The position numbers were made by a program, and so were the translations under genes. Below are positions 1 to 11,618 of a stretch of DNA of 64,000 nt, piece after piece. The notes beneath the pieces were generated by a model. That model did no database searches. It was not told the origin of the DNA and worked only from the letters and a program-made list of their open reading frames with translations. Origin of the DNA: Epiperipatus broadwayi (lineage: Eukaryota > Onychophora > Udeonychophora > Euonychophora > Peripatidae); contig JAQFVV010000018.1 in assembly GCA_028023455.1 (NCBI GenBank), positions 5,669,800-5,733,799 on the forward strand. Direction: 5' to 3'. Position 1 is the stretch's first letter. Each line of letters opens with the position of its first letter.

Positions 1-1752
1 TCCAGTTTCAATATACATTACCATATCTTTAAGATATGACTAGATAATTCTAACTGTAAGATTTCTCATGCTTATATTTCATACACACAATTTTATTCAC
101 TACCATGATGATGACAATCAATAAATAATATCCTTAACTTTGTCTAATTATATTTATTATTATTCTCTGAACATAAAGCTTTAATAAAAATTAAATTAAG
201 TTAATATTTATTTAAAATCTAAAAAGTGTTTATAAAAAAAAAACACCTTTCATCTCATTTTCTACAAAAAAATTCCAAATTATATGTTATAAAATTACAA
301 ATTTGTAAAAGTAACAGAGACAAGTCAAAATTCTCATGGTAATCAAGACAAAAAAGGTCAACACTTTAAACTTCAGCATCTTTTCAAACATTCTAAGGCA
401 ATATTCGTAATTCTATCCAAGCATTATAGTCCAAACTAAATTCATTTTTTAATTGTCCATTATGACAATCAGTAGAATTTTCTCTACAATAGATTATGGT
501 TGTTAATCAAATTAATGTATTGAAGTTCATTCAAGTAACTTAATTGTTAAATTTTCAACTTGTTAAAAATGAATATGATATAGCCTTATGAAATTCATGC
601 AATATTAGAATAAAAATTGTAAAATGATGGTTCTAGAATTGAAAAATGTATATAAAACAACAAAAAAAAAAACCCAGTTAGATTAACTAAATGTAACTGT
701 CAAATACTCAATCTGCCATTAGTGTTTGAACAGCACAACTCTCTCCTAACTAATATCATTTACTTACATGGCTATTTATTATATGATGTATATAAACACT
801 TATACCATTTATATAAGATTGTCTTATTTATAGTATCTTTAAATCATAAACTGACAATACTATAAACAACATAATGACATGAACTTCAAATATAAGCTTC
901 TAAAAAACATGTTAATTTACCTTATATAAGATAGAAATAAGGATAAAACATTTACATTTTCTTATCTATTAGAAATATATACTATAAATTATGAGTAACT
1001 ATTTTCACAATAAAGTTCTGGTGGAGGAAAAGATGAAACATCAGAATATAAAACTGATTTGAATGACTTTCATAATTTTGTATTTAATAGTGTAAAATGA
1101 AAAACTAATTCACTTCCTAATTATTCAAAAAACTAATAAAAATTGTTAGCCTTATTACTATCAATTTAATGTATTTGATTTGTATAATGACTGTGGTCAA
1201 TTGATTTAATGATAATAATTTAGAAGAAAGAGTGCATTAGAATGTAACTCCATTCATTAAATCACAAATAAATCATGATTGTACATTGTTTACAGATATA
1301 ATAATCAAGCATGTTTTGTACAATCAATTATCTACATAGAATTTGTGAAAAAAACAAAAAACATTTTATTATCTAAATGTTTTGTGCTAAAAATTGTTGA
1401 AAATAAATAATACTTGCATTAGTTAATAAAAATGTATCATCTTTTATCACTGAGTATTTTTTCAGAACTCAATAAATATTCCAATGTAAGAGATGATATA
1501 CATAAAGAGCTTTTCTACAATATACTTAGACTACAAAAATCTTCACAAAATAGACTTCTAAACCAGAATCCATAAAAAATTTGATGAAATATATGAAATA
1601 AAAATACAAACAGAATATGTTGCCAAATAATAAATAGTAGTTATGTATGTGATAACAAAATTAAGCTTATATTACTAATATATATATATATCACATGTAT
1701 CTAAATTTAAAAATGATCCACCTACTGTTTTTGAGGGACACATCATTTTTAC
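1..1752. other. AT-rich DNA, inferred continuation of a CEP70 intron
   Basis: Very AT-rich sequence to the left of (downstream of) the last CEP70 exon seen. I find no exon with good splice sites, no RNA gene and no transposon motif. It is called intron because the gene's C-terminal part is missing and must lie beyond the left edge, if the donor proposed at 1752 is right. Confidence 0.4.
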
Positions 1753-1902
1753 ATTCTGTACATTTTTAATATCTAATTGTTGTTTTTTATAGACTTCCTG
1801 AAAATGATAACAATCTAAATCAACAACATCCTTAGTTTCAGAATCTACCATATCAATTTTATTCCTAAAATTTCTTGATTGCTCATATTTTGTTTCCAGT
1901 TC
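1753..1902 (-). CDS. CEP70: CEP70-like exon 5 (coiled coil)
   Basis: Internal coding exon of a centrosomal protein of 70 kDa homologue. CEP70 is a coiled-coil protein of the centrosome and ciliary base that binds tubulin. A clean acceptor (TTTGCAG) ends at 1903. The exon starts in phase 0 with ELETKYEQSR, directly continuing ...KLEKQ from exon 4. It encodes 50 residues rich in K, E and Q; residues such as ELE, NKI and YKKQQLDI align with the corresponding part of vertebrate CEP70 as I remember it. The donor is less certain: AAT|GTAAAA after ...KNVQN is preferred. Without it the frame would run on to a stop at 1675, through residues that do not resemble CEP70. The next exon is not in the window. 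Confidence 0.75.
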
Positions 1903-3218
1903 CTGCAAATATATATACAAATCATAAAATAATAAAATTCTTGTAATATTTAAGCACCTATTATTATGAAAAGTTGACATCAAAATCATATTTAAAAAAT
2001 AGATTAAATACATGTGAAAATACTTAACAATTGTTTTGAAAAATTGATTGGGATTTTAGTCTCTTTACAAATCAATCATTTTACTTTTTATTTCTTATGC
2101 AGAACACACCAAATACTTTGAAATGATTTCAAAGACTTTATGATTTTTTATTTTTTTTAAATTTATTTAAAATTCTGTCAATTCTTTTTTTTACATTTTC
2201 ACTAATTTATTATTATTATTCCCAATTTTTTTTTTAATTTTCATTTATAGCTTTATATACAGAACTCAACAAATCACAATGAACTATATATGTCAAACAA
2301 AAGCATTACTTATGATTTCAAAAGATATAATTTTTAATAACAGCAGAAATTCCACATGTAATAACATTAAGATAATTTTTATTATTTACATGGCTTTAAT
2401 ATGATGTAATTTATTTATAAAATATGACTTATCAACTCTTTGCTTGGGACAAATCAGTTATCAGCCCACAGAAAGAAATAATTAGTAATCAAATGATGTA
2501 ATGCTCAGAAGATTGTTTGATGTATGAACACCTGAAACAACAGAGCTGAATTGCAATCCATGGGCCTTTAATTCTCAATCCATCACTAAGCACTACAATT
2601 ATGCCGGGGAAAAGTATAAACACTTAAGCACTGCACTTTAGTTTTCATACATACAATCTTGAATATTTAACTAGTTTGTGTTTATGCACTAAGTACTATT
2701 ATGGCAGTTTTGTCTGTGTACTCTGATTAATTATTATGAATGCAAAAAAAATACAAATGAAAAATGAATTATTACTCTAGTGCTTTTACTAATAGCTACT
2801 CTTTGTTTTGAATGTGCTTTGTATTTTGTTCATAATTTATAGCATGACATAAATTCTTATAAACCATAAATTTATTATATTTATAATAATCTGTTAATGA
2901 ATGTAAATCACATCTCTATTTTATAGCATGATTTAATGCAATGTAAATATAAATCAATTCTGATTACCCTCACTGCTCAAATATCATATGACTTCCCAAG
3001 TGACAAATCACTTGATTATATTTATATATATGCTTATAATAAACAGCTAACTTTGAATTTAAATTATAATTAAAATTAGTAGATCATATGTGAATGAGAT
3101 TAATTTTTCATCTGTAAATCAAAACTTGATTCAACTACTTTATATATACAATATTCTAAAATAATATATATGTGTAAATGAGTTATTTATTTTTATATAG
3201 CGCGATGTTTATGAATTT

Positions 3219-3598
3219 TAATAAACTAATGATCAGCTTTTCAAGCTAATGCACATGTGCTTTATTAATCTTAATAATAAATGAATACTCTCACTTCCAA
3301 CACAAGATAAAGTCTTTGTGAAAGAATGACGTATCGTAAATTCTAGTAAATTTTGCAGGCGTCATTCATTCAGACATAGTAAAAGTAATTTAAAGTGATT
3401 GGTTAATATCTTCATGCTCTCATTTCCAGTACTTAAGATTTGCCCATACTTAAGCGTTTGGGTTGAAAGAATGGGTGGATTCATTCTATTCTTTCACAAA
3501 GACTTTATCTTATGTTGGAAGTGAGAGTATTCATTTATTATTAAGATTCATAAAGCGCATGTGCATTAGTTTGAATAACTGATCATTAGTTTATTAAT
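3219..3598. mobile_element. MITE with about 110-bp terminal inverted repeats
   Basis: The left arm (about 3219-3328) and the right arm (about 3488-3598) are near-perfect reverse complements over about 110 bases. They include the shared core CACAAAGACTTTATCTTATG (right arm) and the outer CTGATCATTAGTTTATTAAT. The roughly 160-base spacer has no coding frame, but carries a second small inverted pair around GAATGACG / CGTCATTC. The structure is that of a foldback-type MITE. I cannot assign a superfamily because no clear target-site duplication stands out in the TA-rich flanks. Confidence 0.8.
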
Positions 3599-4329
3599 AT
3601 ATATGTGTGTAATAGTGAAAAATAGTCTTTTAAATCCCCATTGCAATAGATTCTATGAAAAACAGTATTATTCATTAAGTTTAATAATTGCTAAATGGTG
3701 AAAATTTTAGTGGGTTTACATCTTTAATTTACACTCTAATTAGATATCCATTGTTGGATTGACTATAGGGCAACTATTCAAAAATAATTGGATTGCATTC
3801 CAGGTTGAAGATTTGTTGAGTGGTAGCACTAAAACATAAGATCTTTCTCTCTTATATATATATTGGAAAATATTTTTTTTAATTTTCCCATACATATTAT
3901 TGCTTATTATTATTATAGTGATGACATTTTAGCCACCATGAGTTGCAGTTAGGATGACCAGACATCCCTATTTTTCAGGATTTGTCCCTGTTTTTGATTA
4001 GATGTCCCAGTGTCCCCGAAATGTCTTTTCAGGATTATTATATGTCCCGATTTTCAAATACTCATAATTATTTGTTTTACATAAATAATTCATTGCAAAA
4101 ATGATAGTTTCTTGGCCCTCTCTGAATATTTCAATCTCTACAGTAATATTATAAAAACTTCAGACAAATTCCAAGACCAAAACAAAGATCGCTATTTACG
4201 TTTTATGACTGGGTTCTCAAGCTAGACGCATTCTTGCATCCAACATCGCCTTGAAGCATGCACAATTGAAATTTTTTAGGCTAAAATTTGAACAGCACTT
4301 GCACTTGCTTTGATTGACAGTGTAGTTTT

Positions 4330-4411
4330 ACTAGTTCTTTGTTGATATTAATTTTCTATAATGATAAAACTACTAGTTCTTTGTTGATATTAATTTTCTA
4401 TAATGATAAAA
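4330..4411. repeat. 42-bp tandem duplication inside the hAT derivative
   Basis: The unit beginning ACTAGTTCTTTGTTGATA occurs at 4330-4371 and again immediately at 4372-4411 with no mismatch over 40 bases, so the duplication is recent relative to the diverged element. Confidence 0.9.
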
Positions 4412-4448
4412 TTAATAGGTATATTAATAACCTTAAACAATAGACAAC

Positions 4449-4496
4449 ATGCCAAAGAGAAAATGTACTTACAATGATGAATATACACAGGAATAG
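4449..4496 (+). pseudogene. hAT transposase N-terminal remnant
   Basis: A 15-codon frame starting MPKRKCTYND and stopping at TAG. The MPKRKC start is typical of ZBED-like hAT transposases of animals. The rest of the transposase (zinc finger, DDE core and dimerisation domain) is absent; the element's right terminus follows within 90 bases. It supports the hAT assignment of the surrounding element and cannot encode a working enzyme. Confidence 0.6.
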
Positions 4497-7400
4497 AGTT
4501 TTATAAAAAAAAGGACATAATGCCATAAAAATGATTGGTTGTTATGTCCCGATTTTTGATTGAAGCAGTCTAGTCACCTTAGTTGTAGTTCAAAGAATTT
4601 ACTAAATGAATTTAGAAGAGACATGATTAGAGCTGATAAATTGTAATTAAATTTTTATTTTAAATATAATAATCTAGGAGAATCAACTTTTGTTCTATAA
4701 TCATGATTCTTTGCATTTGTATGAGAAACTCAAAATACTGTATAATTACGAGTCAATTAACTTGATTAATATCTTAAAGTATAAATTCCCTCAATAACAA
4801 GAGCAACTAATTAGTTTTCAGATTCATCAATATTAAATTTTTTTTAAGAAACTACTGATTTCAACAATTTTTATAATTTTCTTAGTAAAAGTTCATGACT
4901 TAAACTTGCTTGCTTTTGGAGAATGAAGTAAATCCAAAAGATTTTAAAATTTAAATTAATTATAAAATTGAAAGATGAGTAGTTTTAGTAATATTTTGCA
5001 AATTGTAATCAATCTACTGATACAATCAATTGTGATTATATACCATAGAATTATTACATATCTAATAAAATATTGTTAGATGATAATTTGAATTGTTCAA
5101 ATATGCATTGAATGTTGCAACAGATTTGTCAAATTCAAATTTGCATTCTGTTTATTATATAGTACTACACCAATTTATTCTTAATTAAATTATGAATGAT
5201 TTAATTTTGTGGTTTTTATGTTTTTATTAACAATATGCTAAAGATTTTGATCTTGCAAGTCCCTATTATCTAATTCAATAGAAAAATCTAAAAATTCAGT
5301 TAAAACAATAATCTGAAATTATAGAAATACTGTATTTACTTTATGTGTCACAATAAAAACAATTAAAAATGACATCAATGTTATTTTTATCATTATGGAT
5401 TTTTGTTGCTTTAGTCTTTTTTGCTAATACACGGATTTTTTCATCACCATTTTCTTAATATTTAGCGCTAAAAGTTATCATGATTGAAAAAAAAATTAAT
5501 AAAACATTTTCTCGATAGATTTACTCAACAAAATTTTTGCAGAAAAATATGGAAGTCAACTTCACTTTCAATAGATAATCAATTTATCCATCATATATTC
5601 CTCCATTTGCTATTTATCCTCTCAATCATCATCATTATTCTCTGAAAGAAAAGACAATATTATGCTATTTTGCCAATCAGTACAAGAATAAGTACAATAA
5701 CTATACCTATGTATCCAATCCATAATATGGCAACCAATATGAAAAAGAATAAGATAGCTATGCCTTTACAACTAATCAATAGTGTTACTTAAAAAAATTT
5801 CAATTTTCTGTTTCAATACAAATTTTATTTCTACAAGTGTTATATGCAATTTTTCTCTAAAAGCTCCAATGTAAACACCTGATTGCAGTAATATTATTTA
5901 ATGTTGACAGTTTTTATTTTTTGCTATATTTTAAAAATATTCTCTACATACTCAGAATTTGTTTTTATTTTATTATATAAATTTTTCCGAGACTTTTATA
6001 ATTTTTATTTTGTAAATTTTCATATCAGACTTCAGTGTTTTGTTTTCTTTCATGTAATTGCAATCAGCTGTAAGTTTTATTGTTTCCCATTATTAATATT
6101 TACTCTTTAAAAACATTTATCTAATTTTGTAAATAATTGTAGAAAAAATAAAAAACTGACATCATAGTATTCAATTATTTCTTTAAGCATATATTAAGAC
6201 TTTATGACAAAAACCAGATATATGCAATCACTGAGTTACAAGATTAAGGGATGCTATTTAATGTTTATTTCAAAAAAATACTGAAATATTATTTTCTTGA
6301 AATTGTGAATTTGATTTCAATCTTTCAGCACAACATTGCGAGCATTCAAAAATAAAAACGAATATATTATTGCTGTAATATTTGCATTTTAATTTGCAAA
6401 GTCAAACTTAACAGAATACTTGATTTCTTTTTAATTATCTCATTTATGTGATAAACAAAGCATATATATATATATATATAAATCATTAATAAGAGAAATA
6501 TGAATTGGGGTGAGATTAAGCACAGCATCATTTATTATTTATATTTTTTAATTTATTTTTTTTCTGCTACTTTGATTTATTCTTTACATCAATTTTCATC
6601 TTTTTTTGTTTTTTTTTATATATAATATTCAATTTTTTTTTTTTTCTTAAACATTTTTTGGTTGTATTAGACACTTTTCATTGTAGGAATGCCATCCTAA
6701 TTATAACACCCACATATATAAGTATATGTGCATCTGTACACATATATATGAGTCTCACTTTTTAAATAATTTGGCATTTTTATATTGAAGTTATACCATA
6801 ATTGTTAAACTGAATATTAATTGGTAGATTAACATTTAATACCTTTTTGGTCTAATCTCGCATAACAATTAAGAATGGTAAAAGATTTATTTGGGGCAAA
6901 ATAAATGCATCTAAAAAAAAAAAAAAAGATTTAGGTGCAAATCTTCACATGCATAAATAACAAAAACTAAGTTTCTATTATATCTAAAATAAAATGTTTA
7001 ATTTATTTTTTGGTCAAAAAAATTATCCTAGTCAATTTCTTCATAGAAGTATTTAGAGTTGTCATATCTTTATTACATAATAATAAACATAATATTTCAA
7101 TAGAAGCAAAGAAAAAGTACATGCATAAATATTTAATTATTCACTTTATTGGCTAGTGGTATCAGATTGTTTCAGATAAGGAATATATTATGCTGTCATT
7201 TCTTTAACAAATAATGATGATCAAATAATAATGATTATATATATATATATGAATACATGTATTAAACTATGGCTGGAGTTTTTAGTCCAGTGGAAGCAAT
7301 TTAAAAAGTCACTAATGTCAGCATTATTAAGAGTCTTCAAAATATTTTTAAATAATCTTTGAACATCAACAATGATTAATTAGTTTATTCCCAGCTAATC

Positions 7401-7499
7401 TTTGGTTTTTTGCAGGCTCAAAAAAATAGAAAAGCAACACACTAAAAAATTCTGAAATCAAGATTTTGATATTAATATATAATGTTTATATGAAAGGAA

Positions 7500-8560
7500 A
7501 AAATGCATCTACCTAATGTACCGAATGATACTTCCCTGCGGAATTCTGCTCCTAATCTTGCACTGAGCATGAAGTGATCAAGATTTAACAGGGAAAGAAA
7601 TGGATACCAATTTAGCTGATTGCCTATATTCATATATTTTGGTACTTCCAGCTAAACTGATAGAAAGAGTGAATTGACAGGACTCTGCCAATTAAAAACC
7701 CCTTTAGTTAATATCTTACTTGAATGCCCAAATGTTTAGGACCTATAGTAAGTACACACCTTTGAAAAGTCTATTTACAAAATAGCTTTTGTGCACCACT
7801 CCTAGAAAAGAATAAAAAATGAATTTCCCCCCCTCTAGAAGGATGTGCAATACTATAAGTCCAGCGAAGCATAAGAATAAGATTTAACACCCCGGTAGAG
7901 CGATATCCCATGTGGATAGCTCAGTACACTCTATATCCAGGGTCTTCAATGGGTAAGTTAAATGATTATAATAGATACGTGATTGATAATGTAACTTAAA
8001 CGCACTTTCCCAGTTTACCACACTTTATATCTATTATATATATCACGTTTTTATTATATATATATATATATTATCAGCTAGTTATTGAGATTTGACTTTT
8101 GATCATACATTTCTTTCCAGAGGGTGAATAGACATGCATACGCATTTATCGTATTAATAGCTCCGACCATCCCCTCCCGTATGAAATTTTCCCATGTTCT
8201 GAGTCATCCTTCCCTTTTTGTGAAGTTTTCCTAATATTCGGTCATTCAAGGGTGAGGAAAAGGAATTCGGCTACTAAATACAAACATGAATGTACGTAAA
8301 TTAATCCAATTCAGTCCCTCCCAAACTTAACTAACTCTCTCACTGCGCGAATGTCCACGTTTATGAGCTACGGCCCAAGCGCCAATCTTGCTATTTAACA
8401 AGAATCGCAGAATTCACCAACAGTAAATTAACTCAATAAACTTTAAGCTTTTGCCCGGTATATACGAGCTTATGCTCAGGGGTGGTGGCGTAACACGCCG
8501 GAGAAGAAACGGCAGGTGAATTAAAATCTCTCTTTCCCTTTCTTTTACCTTAATCTAACA
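7500..8560. other. Less AT-rich stretch without identified genes
   Basis: Base composition is more balanced than in the flanks, with scattered CpG (for example around 7890 and 8340-8520), but all frames are broken and I recognise no domain, LTR pair or inverted repeat. It may be an old insertion or regulatory DNA upstream of the ORF at 9182; the sequence does not decide. Confidence 0.3.
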
Positions 8561-8600
8561 CATAAACATATATCAACACACACTCTTAGGAAAGTAAAAA

Positions 8601-8839
8601 TGGAATCTATTTCAAAACATACAATACACATTCCAAACCAAAAAATATATATATAATAAAATATAAAAGAGACAACCAAACAAAAAAAATAAGTTTGTTT
8701 TGTTAAATTTAAAATCTATATGGAATCTATTTCAAAACATACAATACACATTCCAAACCAAAAAATATATATATAATAAAATATAAAAGAGACAACCAAA
8801 CAAAAAAAATAAGTTTGTTTTGTTAAATTTAAAATCTAT
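8601..8839. repeat. Exact 120-bp tandem duplication
   Basis: The segment 8601-8720, starting TGGAATCTATTTCAAAACAT, is repeated base for base at 8721-8839. Perfect identity in an AT-rich, otherwise diverged neighbourhood implies a very recent duplication or an assembly join. Confidence 0.95.
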
Positions 8840-9181
8840 TTATGTTTATTTGAATAAAATTATAGTGGCACACACGTGTATATGACATAATATTCTGTTT
8901 ACAGAAGGTTATAGTATCTATTAAGCAAAATACGTATAAAGTTATTACACTATTTGATTTTGTGTATTTAAAGATTGGAAATAATATCAAATATATTTAC
9001 CGCTGTTTTGATGAGTCTTCGTAATTAAATTAAATGTTTCCGAGTGCACTCTTTGTAGTTATTAATTCTTTTACTTCTATTCTAATTCCTTGGGTGAACG
9101 TGGATAAAATCGCGAGTCCATTTTGTCTTCCAATTCAGTGTTCTAATTAAGAAGTTCATTGTTCCATAACAGATCTGTGTA

Positions 9182-9397
9182 ATGGCGGACGTCAGGCGCA
9201 GGATTCATTTGTCGGGTTTTTCTCTCTCTTTTTTTTATATAATATTTGGGGCAATCTATCTCTTAATATCTTGCGTGGCCTCAAAGGTACAGAAGGAGCT
9301 GGAGTCTAACATAGACCCCCAGCACGATGAGAACATTACCCCATGCTTTTCATGGAGTTTCCTTTATAGATATTTCTTTTCTTCTGGTCAAAAATGA
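9182..9397 (+). CDS. Possible first exon of an unrecognised membrane protein
   Basis: The ATG sits in CpG-bearing sequence (GTGTAATGGCGGACGTCAGG), unlike the depleted background. The frame starts MADVRRRIHLSG and then has a hydrophobic segment of about 17-20 residues (FFYIIFGAIYLLIS), a likely membrane span or signal anchor. The open frame continues to 9397 (71 codons), but a GT donor after CAAAG at 9286 would end a 35-codon first exon in phase 0. I found no convincing next exon and do not recognise the family. It lies on the strand opposite CEP70, inside its intron, so it could be a nested gene, a retrocopy or part of an old element. Confidence 0.3.
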   Translation: MADVRRRIHLSGFSLSFFYIIFGAIYLLISCVASKVQKELESNIDPQHDENITPCFSWSFLYRYFFSSGQK

Positions 9398-10127
9398 TTT
9401 TTATAAATCTCTTCTTTTTGCCACGTATTGCCTTCTGCCTTCTCTCTGCAATAATCAATAGCCAACTGCCAAAAACAAAATGTCCTCTCTCTCAACAATG
9501 TTTTATCTTTAGCCAAAAATCTTTTTACTCAATACGCGAACAAAAGAAAAACCACTTAGCAACTTGGTCTTACCTTTTGCTATTTTTGGAAATTCCCTCT
9601 AATTACGCTTTGTTGTTTACCTCGATAATTAGACAATAGAATCCTCAAAAATTTAATTTTTTAATGGACATTCCGCCTGTTCTTTTCTTTTAGTTAACAC
9701 AAAAATCATTTCCACAAAGTTTTGAAGTTTGATAATATATTAATATTATTAATTTAAATAAAATCCAACTATTAATTATAATACGTTTCAATAACAATAC
9801 AGTCCGTTCAACTAATTGATTCGTGGAAGGTAAACAAAATTCCTTTCTTTTTTTCTTCATATTTTAAAATATTTGAAAATCTCTTGATTTTATTCATTTT
9901 TCTTATCCCTTCAACACAATATTTATCAATGTACACGTATGCCACAAAATAAGAATAAAATAAGTGAGAGAAAGAAAGTAAAATATATGCATTAATATTA
10001 GTAACCCATCACCACTATTATTTTTTTTATTTATGTAACTATATATGTGTAGCTATGTGGTCCTTTCCAAATACACAACTCATGAAACAAAACACACACA
10101 TACATACATAGCCTGATTTACTCTCTC

Positions 10128-10168
10128 CCTTGTAACAGGGTTTGAACCTAGTTCCTGTTACAATAAGG
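10128..10168. repeat. Short hairpin
   Basis: CCTTGTAACAGG (10128-10139) pairs with CCTGTTACAATAAGG (10154-10168), with a 2-base bulge. The loop contains GGTTTGAACC, which resembles a tRNA T-loop, but no A-box is found at the right distance, so it is not called a tRNA or SINE. Confidence 0.4.
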
Positions 10169-10831
10169 AAAGAATACATTTTATCAAATAAATAATAATA
10201 CGAAAACGAAACAAATTTAATATTATGATCAAGTATTTATTTAATCCCAGATACCCACCACCATTTCATACTTAAAATGATATAATAAAAATAAATAAAT
10301 GAATTATCATCACAAACCAGTATATATATATTTGATACTTTGAAATAAATAAAATATAAATATAATTTTAAATGAATAAGAAAAATAATAAATCCCTAAA
10401 GCTATTTACATTTCATAATGAATGGAAGTGGTCTGAGCTTTTTTTTACCCTGTAGAAATAAGTTATACTTGGTGCGATTGGATATATATTTCTCATATAA
10501 AAGATTTTCGGTTATACGGGCATACACTTCTACTCAGGACTTTAAAACCTTTTTTATTGATAGCAAATATAATATAAAAAAAACTATGCGTACATATATT
10601 TGCACTATAAAATATTTCACTAATTTTGTATTTTCCAACATGTCAATAAGGTTGCTTTAGCTCAGATACCATAGAGCACTCAACATGAGGCCCTGTATCT
10701 ATTTGTCTTTTACAATAGATAAATAAGGTTGCTTTATATACTGAAACGATAACTTTCCGAGCCCTTTCTTTTATTTATCAGAGTCTTACTGCGTCTCTCT
10801 GACCATATTTTTTTTTTTCCCCGGGTTTGTA

Positions 10832-10855
10832 TGCCCAAAACGTGGGGCTTGCAAC
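10832..10855 (+). promoter_or_regulatory. Candidate tRNA-Lys primer binding site
   Basis: TGCCCAAAACGTGGGGCTTG resembles the complement of the 3' end of animal tRNA-Lys(CTT), whose expected PBS has a CGCCCAACGTGGGGC core, with two small insertions or changes. It lies within 40 bases of the end of the left repeat, where a PBS belongs. A second PBS-like sequence, TGGCGCCCGA at 11111-11120, is followed by a perfect small stem-loop (GATGATTTG...CAAATCATTC). Confidence 0.45.
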
Positions 10856-11618
10856 TTATTTCCACCCCTGAAAGATTTTGAGTAGAGATAAAATTCTTTT
10901 GTTCAAAATTAATGATTTTGAATTATTTTTTTGTTTTTCAAATAATGCATATGTATAAAAAAAATTTCCTGGGTTTGAACGCCAAATAATTCCATACTTT
11001 GAATAGATCATTATTTCATTATATAAAAAAAAAATATTATATGGATGCATAGTAGAATTTTAAGGGGATTTATAAAACATTTTGTGTAAACTTTCTTGCT
11101 CTAAGGTGACTGGCGCCCGAGGATGATTTGAATAAATGTCAAATCATTCTCACATAAATTTTATCATCAGGAGTAAAGAGAGGAGGGGGGGGTCTATTAT
11201 TTGTTTTATGAATTGGATTGAACTAGAAAGAGAATGAAATAAGGGTAAGGTCAAATCAAGTCTTAAAGGTTCGAAACTAGCACAGACGTGTAAAATAAAT
11301 TATAACTATGAACCATGGAAAATTAAAAAAGAAAAACAGCTGCAAGAGGCCAAGGGAGTGCTGCATTTTATAAATTTTTTTTATTAAATTTATTTCACTG
11401 TTAGTTAAATGTTGGGCGGGCATCAAACGAATGTATAGCGAGAAGTTAGGTGTATTAATAGAATTAGGCATTGGTGTTGGGATGAGTAGGAGACAGATCG
11501 TTTTCTTTGTGGAGTGCAGCAATTAGCCTAGTTAATAAAGCTAACAAAAACCAAGAAACTTTAGTAAAAACAAATTGAGCCATTAAACAGAGAAAAATTT
11601 TTTTGTTCATATATTAAA

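Larger units (their letters stand above)
3950..4581 (+). mobile_element. hAT transposon deletion derivative
   Basis: The left end TAGGATGACCAGAC and the reverse complement of the right end, TAAGGTGACTAGAC, form hAT-like terminal inverted repeats. The flanks carry an 8-bp target-site duplication with one mismatch: GTTGCAGT (3942-3949) and GTTGTAGT (4582-4589). Subterminal repeats of a 'gtcccgattt' type occur near both ends. Only a transposase start remains inside (see 4449-4496), so this is a non-autonomous copy derived from a hAT element. Confidence 0.8.

Noticed and set aside
5901-6110. 69-codon F/Y-rich ORF
   Set aside because: Pure AT-rich composition, no splice sites, no similarity.
6460-6480. 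(TA)n microsatellite as a CRISPR or satellite array
   Set aside because: Short TA runs occur throughout; no regular spacer structure anywhere in the window.
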